Source of the DNA: Thermodesulfobacteriaceae bacterium
GTDB lineage: Bacteria; Desulfobacterota; Thermodesulfobacteria; Thermodesulfobacteriales; Thermodesulfobacteriaceae
NCBI GenBank assembly: GCA_015494725.1
Contig: WGAR01000094.1
Coordinates: 1 to 20,961 of the forward strand
Direction of reading: 5' to 3'
DNA length: 20,961 nucleotides
The position numbers and the translations under genes were made by a program. The notes beneath the pieces were generated by a model, which saw only the letters and a program-made list of their open reading frames with translations, was not told the DNA's origin and searched no databases. This document shows positions 8,506 through 14,693 of this stretch, piece after piece; the stretch's first letter is position 1; each line of letters opens with the position of its first letter.

Positions 8506-8528
8506 TTCAAATCCTGCCGCCCCGACCA
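8506..8528 (+). other. 3' end fragment of a tRNA-Pro gene (candidate integration scar, att site)
   Basis: 23 bases equal to the T-loop, 3' T-stem strand, 3' acceptor strand, A73 and CCA of a bacterial tRNA-Pro: TTCAAAT, then CCTGC, then CGCCCCG, then ACCA. The implied partner strand would begin CGGGGCG, the C1-G72 start and A73 being typical of tRNA-Pro. The bases before it (AAAAA) cannot form the other half of the T-stem, so no complete tRNA exists here. A T-run (8530-8535) follows, as after many tRNA genes. A 3' fragment of this kind is what remains at the distal end when an element integrates into a tRNA gene. With this orientation the intact copy would be to the left, outside the window. 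Confidence 0.72.
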
Positions 8529-8571
8529 GTTTTTTGAAAGAGAAGGCAGGAAGGTTAATAAATCCGCCGGA

Positions 8572-8847
8572 TTAGCGGTAGTGTTTGCGGATGGGTTTTA
8601 ATATTCTCCATACACAGCGGACACCTTTCTTAAAGGTTACCAGATCTCCCTTTCCGAAGTGTACCTTGGAACCATCCTCAAGTTCTACTTCGGCTTCGCC
8701 TTCCACTACATAGAAGGTTTCGTCTTCGGGATAGTACCAGTCGAATTCGCTTTCTTCCTTTTCCCAGACCGGCCAGTTGAAGACTCCGAGTTTTTGGATC
8801 TCTTCGGAAGAGGGTTTCCGGATAAGGACTTTTTCTTCGCTACCCAT
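8572..8847 (-). CDS. Small cupin-domain protein
   Basis: A 91-residue single-domain cupin of the EutQ-like (Cupin_3) type. It has the family's N-terminal VFNWPVWEKEESEFDWYYPEDETFYVVEGEAEVEL (about 22-56, written here in family order: FNWPVWEKE, EFDWYY, YVVEGEAEV) and the second motif FGKGDLVTFKKGVRCVW (about 64-80). These small cupins are widespread; their role is not known, and classical metal-binding histidines are mostly missing here. The start at 8847 is chosen because GGGAGGG sits five bases upstream; a TTG at 8862 is part of that same region and is unlikely. A TATAAT (8880-8885, minus strand) lies about 33 bases upstream. The gene stops next to the tRNA scar and is separately transcribed from the coiled-coil gene on the same strand. 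Confidence 0.8.
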   Translation of the reverse strand: MGSEEKVLIRKPSSEEIQKLGVFNWPVWEKEESEFDWYYPEDETFYVVEGEAEVELEDGSKVHFGKGDLVTFKKGVRCVWRILKPIRKHYR

Positions 8848-8879
8848 GCGGCCCTCCCTCAAGGGTGTACTCAGGAGTA

Positions 8880-8885
8880 ATTATA
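8880..8885 (-). promoter_or_regulatory. -10 box of the cupin gene
   Basis: A perfect TATAAT on the minus strand (seen as ATTATA on plus), 32 bases upstream of the cupin start, which has its own ribosome binding site. The -35 region at about 17 bases further (AGACTC on minus) is a poor match, so the call depends on the -10 alone. Confidence 0.5.
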
Positions 8886-8927
8886 GCATTATTTTTTCTC
8901 CGGAGTCTTCCCGGGCCGGAGGTTTAT

Positions 8928-9926
8928 CTATTCCAGTTCGTAAGAATAGTAGAGGGCAATGCCCTTTTTGCGGGCGTATTCTTCCACTTCCGGAGAGGAG
9001 ATCATGTGGGTGACCAGAACCAGAAAGGTTCGGGGAAGGAGTTTTTGCAGGGGCTTTACCTTGCGCCGGATAAAGCGATCTATATCGTTTTTGGAAAGCT
9101 GGGCCTTGGCTTCGCCCAGAATTACCACCTCTTCACCGTTTCTCTGCGCGTGTCCGTAAATATTTACTTCCAGAGGGCGGCCCTTTTCGTCGGCAAGAAA
9201 GGTTCGGAGAAGACGGTCTTTCACCCGCAGCCCGTGATCCTTTTCCAGGAGGGGAGGAAGGCCCTTATAAGCCTGATTTTCCAGGGTGTAGCCCACGGTG
9301 ATACTGAGCCCGCCGAGGTGTTGCCTGACCTCCTTCATCTCATCCTTCATGCGCCCCATCTCTCCGGTGAGTTTCCTGACATCCTCGGTGAGCTGGTCCA
9401 CCCGCTGGGTAAGCTGATCCATTCGCTGGGTGAGCTGATCCATTCTTTCCGTAAGCTGATCCACCCGCTGAGTGAGCTGGTCCACCCTCTGGGTGAGTTT
9501 CCTGACATCCTCGGTAAGCTGGTCCACCCGCTGGGTAAGCTGGTCCATCCTCTGGGTGAGCTGGTCCACCCTTTGAGTGAGCTGGTCCATCCTTTGGGTG
9601 AGTTGGTCCACCCGCTGGGTGAGTTGGTCCACCCGTTCGGTAAGCTGGTCCATCCGCTGAGTGAGTTGATCCACTCGTTGGGTGAGCTGATCCATCCTCT
9701 GAGTCAGCTGATCCACCCGCTGAGTGAGCTGGCCCATCCTCTGGGTGAGTAGGTTAAGGTTTTCGCCCTGTTGTCGGACGATCTCTTTTAACTCGTTAAA
9801 TTCTACTTTGGTTACGGTCTGGGCCAGATTTTCGTAGATTTCGGAGAGGGCCTTAAGTAACTTTAAGGCCGCCTCTTCTCCGAAACTGGCCCGAAAGTCT
9901 TCGAAGTATTTGAAGGGATTGAACAT
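8928..9926 (-). CDS. Heptad-repeat coiled-coil protein with C-terminal PD-(D/E)XK nuclease-like domain
   Basis: A 332-residue protein in three parts. Residues 1-59 are a helical head. Residues 60-192 are nineteen consecutive heptads, mostly LTQRVDQ and LTQRMDQ alternating, with LTERVDQ and LTEDVRK variants: a long, almost perfectly regular coiled coil of roughly 130 residues. Residues about 195-332 form a compact domain that fits the PD-(D/E)XK nuclease fold: Glu216 in the first helix, Glu253 (LEVNIYG), and Glu272-x-Lys274 (VVILGEAKAQ), followed by helix DIDRFIRRK and strand TFLVLVTH. Similar thermophile proteins are often given the misleading name chordopoxvirus fusion protein. The function is unknown; a nuclease or DNA-binding role is inferred from the fold only. 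A promoter lies directly against the ATG (see 9933-9961). Confidence 0.85.
   Translation of the reverse strand: MFNPFKYFEDFRASFGEEAALKLLKALSEIYENLAQTVTKVEFNELKEIVRQQGENLNLLTQRMGQLTQRVDQLTQRMDQLTQRVDQLTQRMDQLTERVDQLTQRVDQLTQRMDQLTQRVDQLTQRMDQLTQRVDQLTEDVRKLTQRVDQLTQRVDQLTERMDQLTQRMDQLTQRVDQLTEDVRKLTGEMGRMKDEMKEVRQHLGGLSITVGYTLENQAYKGLPPLLEKDHGLRVKDRLLRTFLADEKGRPLEVNIYGHAQRNGEEVVILGEAKAQLSKNDIDRFIRRKVKPLQKLLPRTFLVLVTHMISSPEVEEYARKKGIALYYSYELE
9351..9749 (-). repeat. 21-bp tandem repeats coding for the heptads
   Basis: About nineteen tandem 21-bp units inside the coiled-coil gene, each coding one heptad (L-T-Q-R-V/M-D-Q). Units differ mainly at third positions and at the V/M codon. Near-identical units alternate as 42-bp pairs, and the LTEDVRK variant appears twice (heptads 12 and 18), suggesting block duplication. 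The number of units is likely to vary between strains. Confidence 0.9.
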
Positions 9927-9932
9927 ATCTCC

Positions 9933-9961
9933 AAAATATCCACCGTAAAAACAAAAATCAA
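9933..9961 (-). promoter_or_regulatory. Promoter of the coiled-coil gene, abutting its start codon
   Basis: On the minus strand: TTGATT (9956-9961), 17-base spacer, TATTTT (9933-9938), then only six bases to the ATG at 9926. Transcription would start at or next to the A of the ATG, giving a leaderless message. The GGAG between them would then not be in the RNA. Confidence 0.5.
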
Positions 9962-9999
9962 GCCCGCTACCGCCTCCGGAAAGGATGACTCCTCTCGCA

Positions 10000-10026
10000 T
10001 TGACTCTCCCGGAAAAACGATATAAA
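10000..10026 (+). promoter_or_regulatory. Promoter of the EAL-domain gene, close to its start codon
   Basis: TTGACT (10000-10005), 15-base spacer, TATAAA (10021-10026), then ten bases to the ATG at 10037, with no ribosome binding site in between. The spacer is short for a housekeeping promoter, but the boxes are good. A leaderless or nearly leaderless transcript is implied. It is divergent from the coiled-coil gene promoter. Confidence 0.5.
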
Positions 10027-10036
10027 AAAAGACCAA

Positions 10037-12049
10037 ATGTATCGAGAAAGCCAAAAATTAGAGGACCTGAAAGCCAATTTTTTATTCAAGGAGGAACTTT
10101 CGGCAGAAGAAGTAAAGTCTCTGGCCCGTCAATGGCAGGAGGAATATGGCCCGCAAGCCCTGGAGCGTTGTATCCAGGCCTGCCACCGCTGGGCCAGGCA
10201 ATCTCTGGCGGAAAACCGCCAGAGAAGTGAGTATCTGGAGCGTATAGTTCCTCTTTACTTTCTTCTTTATCAGACCGTTTTGCTTTCCCGCCATGCTTCC
10301 AGCCGGGAGGAATTTTTGCAGGGGCTGGCCCGACTCCTTTTTCAGTCCCCGGGGATTCGGGCGATTCTGATAAAACTGGAGGACCAGACCCTGGCCTATC
10401 CGGAGGAAGCCTCCTCCCTGGCCTATAGATTTCCGTCCCGGTACCTCAACGATCCGGAATGGACGTGTCAGGCGCGCATCCTTTCCCCGGGGGAACTTCC
10501 GGAACCCTTTCCCCTGCAGTCCGGTCCGCTGGGGGTGGCTAAATGGATCCTTCTTCCCCTGATGCTGCGGGGCTGGGTCTCCGGAATACTCCTGGTAGGG
10601 ACTTCGCAGAAGGTCTTTTCGGACTGGGAAAGGGTCCTTCTCCTGGAGGATCTTCCCGAGCAGATCAACGCCTCCCTGGAAATCATCCAGGAAAAGAAGC
10701 TGGAGGAGGGGCCCCTCTTTGATCCGCTTACCGGTTTACCGCTTGAGGGTTATTTCCTGGTGCTCACCGAACAGAGGCTTCGGGAGGCCCGGTCGCGGGG
10801 TCAGCGTCTCCTCATGCTGGCCATAGGGGTGGATCGCATGGTCCACGTGAATCAGGCCTTCGGTTTTCGCACCGGAGATGAATTGTTGCGTATCCTGGCC
10901 GAAAGGCTGAAGAACTTTGCGGATTCCTCCGGAGAGATGGCCCGGGGAAGGAGCGAGACCTTCTATCTCCTGGTTCCCGAGCCCCCGGATCTCTCGGATT
11001 ATCTGGAAAGGCTTAAGGGGGCTTTAAGCGGTCCGGTGGATCTGGGGAGGTTCCTCCTGGAGGTTACCCTTTCCATAGGTGTGGCCCGCTTCCCTCAGGA
11101 TGCCCCTTCTCCCGGAGCCCTTCTCCGCCGGGCCCGCACCGCCCTTCACGAAGCCAAACGGCTGGGCGGAAACCGGGTCGCGTTCTTTTCCGAGGATCTC
11201 CATCGCCGGGCCCGCACCTTCCTTACCCTCCTGCCTCGCCTCCGGAAGGCCCTGCGCCACAAGGAATTTGTGGTCTTCTGTCAGCCGCGCCTGGATCTGC
11301 GAGAGGGACGGATCTGCGGGGGAGAGATTCTGGTGCGCTGGCAGGATCCCGAACGCGGGCTGATACCGCCCGGGGAATTCATCTGGGTCCTCGAGGAATC
11401 CGGGCTCATCAGCGAACTGGGGCTCTGGGTGGCGGAGGAAACCTGTCGCATCCTCCTTGACCTCCCCCGGGAGATGTTTGTGGCCCTGAACCTCTCCTTT
11501 AATGTCTCTCCTCGACAGCTCTGGGGAGCCAATTTCGTTCCCCGTTTTCTGGATATCCTGCGAAGGTACCGGCTTTGCCCCACCCGCATCAAGATCGAGA
11601 TCACCGAAAGCATTTTCATCGAGCACACCGAGGAAATCACCGAGGAACTGCGGAAGATTGCTCGGGCCGGGGTCAAAGTGGTTCTCGATGACTTCGGCAC
11701 CGGATATTCCTCGCTCCATTATCTCTCCCGCCTTCCGGTCCACGATATCAAGATAGATCAATCCTTTGTTCAGGGGCTGCCGCATTCGGAGAGTCATCTG
11801 GAGATCGTGAAGGCCATCATCGCCCTGGCTCGGGCCCTGGGAAAGAGGGTGGTCGCCGAGGGAGTGGAGACGGTGGAACAACTTCGTTGTCTGCAACGGC
11901 TGGGGGTGGACGAGGTCCAGGGTTTCCTTTTCTCCCCACCGGTCCCCTGGGAGAGGTTCCGCCAGTGGCTGGACGTTTTCCCCGAGGAATGGAAGACCTA
12001 TCTTCAGGCCTCTTCCCGCGAAGTTGAAGATCAGGGTAATCTCTGTTAA
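10037..12049 (+). CDS. Cyclic-di-GMP phosphodiesterase with degenerate GGDEF and intact EAL domain
   Basis: A 670-residue soluble signalling protein. Residues 1-220 are a sensor-like region without a recognised motif (possibly GAF-like, 80-215). Residues about 226-385 are a GGDEF domain (DPLTGLPLEGYF, GFRTGDELL), but the signature at 305-309 reads RSETF instead of GGDEF, so it should not make c-di-GMP. Residues about 395-650 are an EAL domain with all catalytic residues: Glu430 (GEILVRW), Asn485, Glu521 (EITES), Asp551-Asp552 (DDFGTGYSSL), Lys572, Glu608 (AEGVET) and Gln628; spacing from Glu521 on equals that of characterised RocR. It should hydrolyse c-di-GMP to pGpG, with the GGDEF part perhaps sensing GTP. 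No membrane segment is seen. No ribosome site precedes the ATG. It is transcribed alone; galE follows after 54 bases. Confidence 0.9.
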   Translation: MYRESQKLEDLKANFLFKEELSAEEVKSLARQWQEEYGPQALERCIQACHRWARQSLAENRQRSEYLERIVPLYFLLYQTVLLSRHASSREEFLQGLARLLFQSPGIRAILIKLEDQTLAYPEEASSLAYRFPSRYLNDPEWTCQARILSPGELPEPFPLQSGPLGVAKWILLPLMLRGWVSGILLVGTSQKVFSDWERVLLLEDLPEQINASLEIIQEKKLEEGPLFDPLTGLPLEGYFLVLTEQRLREARSRGQRLLMLAIGVDRMVHVNQAFGFRTGDELLRILAERLKNFADSSGEMARGRSETFYLLVPEPPDLSDYLERLKGALSGPVDLGRFLLEVTLSIGVARFPQDAPSPGALLRRARTALHEAKRLGGNRVAFFSEDLHRRARTFLTLLPRLRKALRHKEFVVFCQPRLDLREGRICGGEILVRWQDPERGLIPPGEFIWVLEESGLISELGLWVAEETCRILLDLPREMFVALNLSFNVSPRQLWGANFVPRFLDILRRYRLCPTRIKIEITESIFIEHTEEITEELRKIARAGVKVVLDDFGTGYSSLHYLSRLPVHDIKIDQSFVQGLPHSESHLEIVKAIIALARALGKRVVAEGVETVEQLRCLQRLGVDEVQGFLFSPPVPWERFRQWLDVFPEEWKTYLQASSREVEDQGNLC

Positions 12050-12103
12050 GTCTTCCTCGTACGTTCCGTAAAGGGGTCTTCCCAAGCCCGAAAGGAGGAA
12101 TCT

Positions 12104-13075
12104 ATGAGGATCCTGGTGACCGGGGGGGCCGGTTACATCGGTTCGCATGTGGTGAAACTACTGGGAGAGAGGGGGTATGAGGTTATCACCTACGATAACC
12201 TTTCCACCGGACACGAATGGGCGGTGCTTTACGGAAAACTGATCCGGGCGGATCTGGGCGATCGGGAAACCCTGCGTAAGGTGTTTCGGGAGTTTCGTCC
12301 CCAGGCGGTCATGCATTTTGCGGCTCATATCGTGGTCCCGGAAAGCGTGAGAGATCCCCTCAAATATTATCGGAACAACGTAGTACATACCCTTCAGCTC
12401 CTGGAGACCATGGAGGAATTCGGGGTAAAGGATTTTATTTTTTCTTCCTCCGCTGCGGTTTACGGGATTCCGGAAAAGATTCCGGTTCCGGAAACCGCTC
12501 CCTTAAAACCCATCAACCCTTACGGAGAAACCAAGGCCACGGTAGAGAGGATCCTGAGGGATCTAAGCCGGGCAGGAACGGGCTTTCGATACGTGTCCCT
12601 GCGATATTTCAATGTGGCCGGAGCCGACCCGGAAGGTCGCATAGGTTTTGCCTATCCCGATCCCACCCATCTCATCATCCGGGCGGTGAAGACCGCCAAG
12701 GGGGAACTGGAAAGGCTGGAGATCTTCGGAACGGATTATCCCACCCCGGACGGAACCTGTATCCGCGATTTTATTCACGTAACGGATCTGGCTGAGGCCC
12801 ACCTTCTGGCCTTGCAGTATCTTCTGGAGACCGAAAAAAGCGAGATCTTCAACTGCGGTTACGGACACGGATACTCGGTGCTGGAGGTGATTCGGGCGGT
12901 GAAAAAGGTAACCGGTCGGGATTTCCCGGTGGTCGAGGCTCCCAGGCGCCCCGGGGATCCCCCGGTGCTGGTGGCCGAGAACCGTAAGATTCGGGAAAGA
13001 CTGGGCTGGCGCCCGCGCTACGACGATCTGGAGTTTATCGTGAGGACCGCCTGGGAATGGGAAAAAAGGACCTAG
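12104..13075 (+). CDS. galE: UDP-glucose 4-epimerase
   Basis: A 323-residue extended short-chain dehydrogenase of the GalE type, converting UDP-glucose and UDP-galactose (or the N-acetyl forms) into each other with bound NAD. The NAD-binding motif is GGAGYIGSH (residues 7-15), the adenine-contacting DNLSTG is at 31-36, and the catalytic set is SSSAAVYG (114-121) and Tyr140-x-x-x-Lys144 (YGETK). RYFNVAGA and the late RRPGDPP are typical of GalE. Length matches the usual 320-340. AAAGGAGG at 12091-12098 with a five-base spacer supports the ATG. Its job is probably nucleotide sugars for lipopolysaccharide or capsule; there is no other sugar gene nearby. Its stop shares CTAG with the convergent gene. 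Confidence 0.95.
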   Translation: MRILVTGGAGYIGSHVVKLLGERGYEVITYDNLSTGHEWAVLYGKLIRADLGDRETLRKVFREFRPQAVMHFAAHIVVPESVRDPLKYYRNNVVHTLQLLETMEEFGVKDFIFSSSAAVYGIPEKIPVPETAPLKPINPYGETKATVERILRDLSRAGTGFRYVSLRYFNVAGADPEGRIGFAYPDPTHLIIRAVKTAKGELERLEIFGTDYPTPDGTCIRDFIHVTDLAEAHLLALQYLLETEKSEIFNCGYGHGYSVLEVIRAVKKVTGRDFPVVEAPRRPGDPPVLVAENRKIRERLGWRPRYDDLEFIVRTAWEWEKRT

Positions 13076-13350
13076 GGATGCTCGCGGGCCTTGCGGTTCA
13101 GACCGTAAGCCCAGGCCAGGATGACGGCCACCGCCTCGTAAAGTTCCGGGGGGATTTCGGCCTCTATCTCCAGGCGGAAGAGTTCCCGGATCAGTTCGTG
13201 ATCTTCGCGAATGGGAATGCCGTGCTGGCGGGCCAGTTCCAGGATGAGTTCCGCCAGATATCCCTGCCCTTTGGCCACCACCCGGGGGGCCCGGTCCTTT
13301 TCGGGTTCGTACTTCAGGGCTACGGCCTTTTTCTTCTCTCTCCCTGGCAT
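13072..13350 (-). CDS. Stand-alone FlhB C-terminal-domain protein
   Basis: A 92-residue protein equal to the cytoplasmic part of FlhB/SctU that follows the self-cleavage site: KKAVALKYEPEKDRAPRVVAKG (about 6-27; family core AVALKY...APRVVAKG), then ELARQHGIPIRED and LFRLEIEAEIPPELYEAVAVILAWAY. In type III export this part, released by cleavage in NPTH, takes part in substrate switching. Here the membrane part and the NPTH are absent; the protein begins just after where PTH would be. Similar orphans (YlqH-type in Bacillus) are common, of unknown role, sometimes paired with a FliK-like gene; none is seen here. The ATG at 13350 is preferred to the TTG at 13359; neither has a clear ribosome site. 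Its stop overlaps that of galE. Confidence 0.82.
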   Translation of the reverse strand: MPGREKKKAVALKYEPEKDRAPRVVAKGQGYLAELILELARQHGIPIREDHELIRELFRLEIEAEIPPELYEAVAVILAWAYGLNRKAREHP

Positions 13351-13376
13351 GAAGACCAAACCGGCTTATCTTTATG

Positions 13377-13414
13377 TTAGACTTTTTCGGTGATTTAGGC
13401 TATTTAATTAAATA
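13377..13414 (+). promoter_or_regulatory. Promoter with perfect 14-bp palindrome upstream of the aldolase/phosphatase gene
   Basis: TTAGAC (13377-13382), 18-base spacer, TATTTA (13401-13406) form a plausible promoter for the fructose-bisphosphate aldolase/phosphatase gene. The -10 is the left half of a perfect 14-bp palindrome TATTTAATTAAATA (13401-13414). It could be an operator covering the -10 and start point, or only AT-rich DNA that eases melting. A strong GGAGGGAGG follows at 13423-13431. Confidence 0.5.
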
Positions 13415-13437
13415 ACGTTTTCGGAGGGAGGTGGCGA

Positions 13438-14583
13438 ATGAAACTCACACTTTCGGTTATTAAGGCAGACATTGGAGGTTTTGTAGGACATTCTACCACC
13501 CATCCCGAGGTGGTGGCCAAAGTAAGGGAGGTGGCTGAAGCCGGAAAGGAAAAGGGGACCATCCTGGATTGTTCGGTGATCACCTGCGGTGACGACATCG
13601 CTATGGTGATGACCCATACCCATGGAGTGGATGCGGAGCGGGTGCATAAGCTGGCCTGGGATGCCTTTATCGCCGGAACGGAGGTGGCCAAAAGCCTTAA
13701 GCTTTACGGAGCCGGACAGGACCTTCTTTCCGATGCCTTTTCCGGCAATGTAAAAGGGATGGGGCCCGGAGTGGCGGAGATGGAGTTTGAAGAACGCAAA
13801 AGCGAGCCGGTGATCGTCTTTTTTGCGGATAAAACCGCTCCCAGCGCCTGGAATCTTCCCCTGTACGAGATGTTTGCCGATCCCATGAATACCGCCGGTC
13901 TGGTGATTGATCCGTCCATGCACGATGGTTTTACCTTTGAGGTCATGGATGTGTATTCGGGAAAGGCCATTCTTCTCAAGACCCCGGCCGAACTTTACGA
14001 TCTGCTGGTCTTTATCGGAGCCACCAGTCGTTATGTGGTAAGAGCGGTTTACCGTAATTCCGACGGTGAGATCGCCGCTGCGGCCTCCACCCAGAAACTT
14101 TCCCTCATGGCCGGTCGTTACGTGGGGAAGGACGATCCGGTGCTTATCGTGAGGGCGCAGAGCGGTTTCCCCGCGGTGGGAGAGATCCTGGAACCCTTCG
14201 GGCGTCCCTGGCTGGTGGAAGGGTGGATGCGGGGGTCTCATACCGGTCCGCTCATGCCGGTATCCTTTGCTCAGGCCAAGCCCACCCGCTTTGATGGCCC
14301 GCCCCGGGTCATCGCGGCGGGGTATCAGATCTGCGAGGGCCGACTCATCGGGCCGAACGATCTCTTTGATGATCCGGCCTTTGATGTGGCCCGGGAACGG
14401 GCGGCGCATCTGGCTAACTTCCTGCGGCGTCAGGGGATCTTCGAACCCCATCGTCTGCCTCCGGAGGAGATGGAATACACCACCCTTCCCAAGGTGCTGG
14501 AAAAGCTTAAGGATCGCTTTAAGGACGTGGGCGAACCCGAGGCCAAGGCCCCGGGTTCCGGGGAAGGCGAGGTCCACGAATAA
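13438..14583 (+). CDS. Fructose-1,6-bisphosphate aldolase/phosphatase (class V FBPase, archaeal type)
   Basis: A 381-residue bifunctional gluconeogenic enzyme that joins glyceraldehyde-3-phosphate and dihydroxyacetone phosphate and then removes the 1-phosphate, giving fructose-6-phosphate. The family is found in archaea and deep-branching thermophilic bacteria. Seen here are the N-terminal SVIKADIGGFVGHS (Asp11 metal ligand, His18), CGDDIAMVMTHTHG (Asp52-Asp53), Tyr228 and Lys231 in RYVGKDDP (equal to the Tyr229/Schiff-base Lys232 of the archaeal enzymes), and QSGFPAVGEILEPFGRPWLVEGWMRGSH. The C-terminal 17 residues are a Gly/Glu-rich tail. Length matches the family (about 370-390). It has its own promoter and a strong ribosome site (GGAGGGAGG, six-base spacer). 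It points to an autotrophic or gluconeogenic thermophile. A hairpin follows before cysS. Confidence 0.95.
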   Translation: MKLTLSVIKADIGGFVGHSTTHPEVVAKVREVAEAGKEKGTILDCSVITCGDDIAMVMTHTHGVDAERVHKLAWDAFIAGTEVAKSLKLYGAGQDLLSDAFSGNVKGMGPGVAEMEFEERKSEPVIVFFADKTAPSAWNLPLYEMFADPMNTAGLVIDPSMHDGFTFEVMDVYSGKAILLKTPAELYDLLVFIGATSRYVVRAVYRNSDGEIAAAASTQKLSLMAGRYVGKDDPVLIVRAQSGFPAVGEILEPFGRPWLVEGWMRGSHTGPLMPVSFAQAKPTRFDGPPRVIAAGYQICEGRLIGPNDLFDDPAFDVARERAAHLANFLRRQGIFEPHRLPPEEMEYTTLPKVLEKLKDRFKDVGEPEAKAPGSGEGEVHE

Positions 14584-14604
14584 TATTTTCCGGTCTAGAA
14601 TCGG

Positions 14605-14640
14605 CTCCGGGGGATTTCGCCTCAGGGGGGTCCCCCGGAG
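14605..14640 (+). terminator. Strong GC hairpin between the aldolase/phosphatase gene and cysS
   Basis: A perfect 10-bp stem, CTCCGGGGGA (14605-14614) with TCCCCCGGAG (14631-14640), and a 16-nt loop. No T-run follows, so it is not a classical intrinsic terminator. It may act as a processing or pausing structure, or end transcription without a U-tract. It sits 22 bases after the stop and 40 bases before the cysS ribosome site. Confidence 0.5.
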
Positions 14641-14693
14641 GAAAGAGGGTTCAGGGATTCCAGCTCTTAAGATGGCGGAGAAAGGAGTGATCC

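Noticed and set aside
8437..8528. A complete 92-nt tRNA, because CGGGGC at 8437 could pair with the acceptor end of the tRNA fragment
   Set aside because: The seventh acceptor pair fails, the T-stem has no partner strand (AAAAA against CCTGC), and no anticodon arm can be drawn.
8387..8575. A 62-residue plus-strand open frame
   Set aside because: It runs straight through the tRNA fragment, starts with a TTG without a ribosome site and shows no protein-like pattern.
9351..9749. CRISPR-like array because of regular 21-bp units
   Set aside because: The units are directly adjacent, without spacers, and each codes for one heptad in frame.
8865..9752. A 295-residue plus-strand open frame opposite the coiled-coil gene, rich in HPLGELV repeats
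   Set aside because: It is the mirror of the 21-bp heptad repeats, which lack stops in several frames. It has no ribosome site, and the minus strand has the recognisable coiled coil and nuclease-like domain.
11024..12148. A 374-residue minus-strand open frame opposite the EAL domain
   Set aside because: The plus strand holds the full set of EAL catalytic residues; the minus frame shows no motif and no start signal.
13408..14577. A 389-residue minus-strand open frame opposite the aldolase/phosphatase gene
   Set aside because: It is a shadow of a gene with strong family motifs; its His/Gly-rich composition fits antisense of GC-rich coding DNA.
14584..14693. T-box or amino-acid leader upstream of cysS
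   Set aside because: There is no T-box core sequence and no cysteine-rich leader peptide; only one hairpin is visible.
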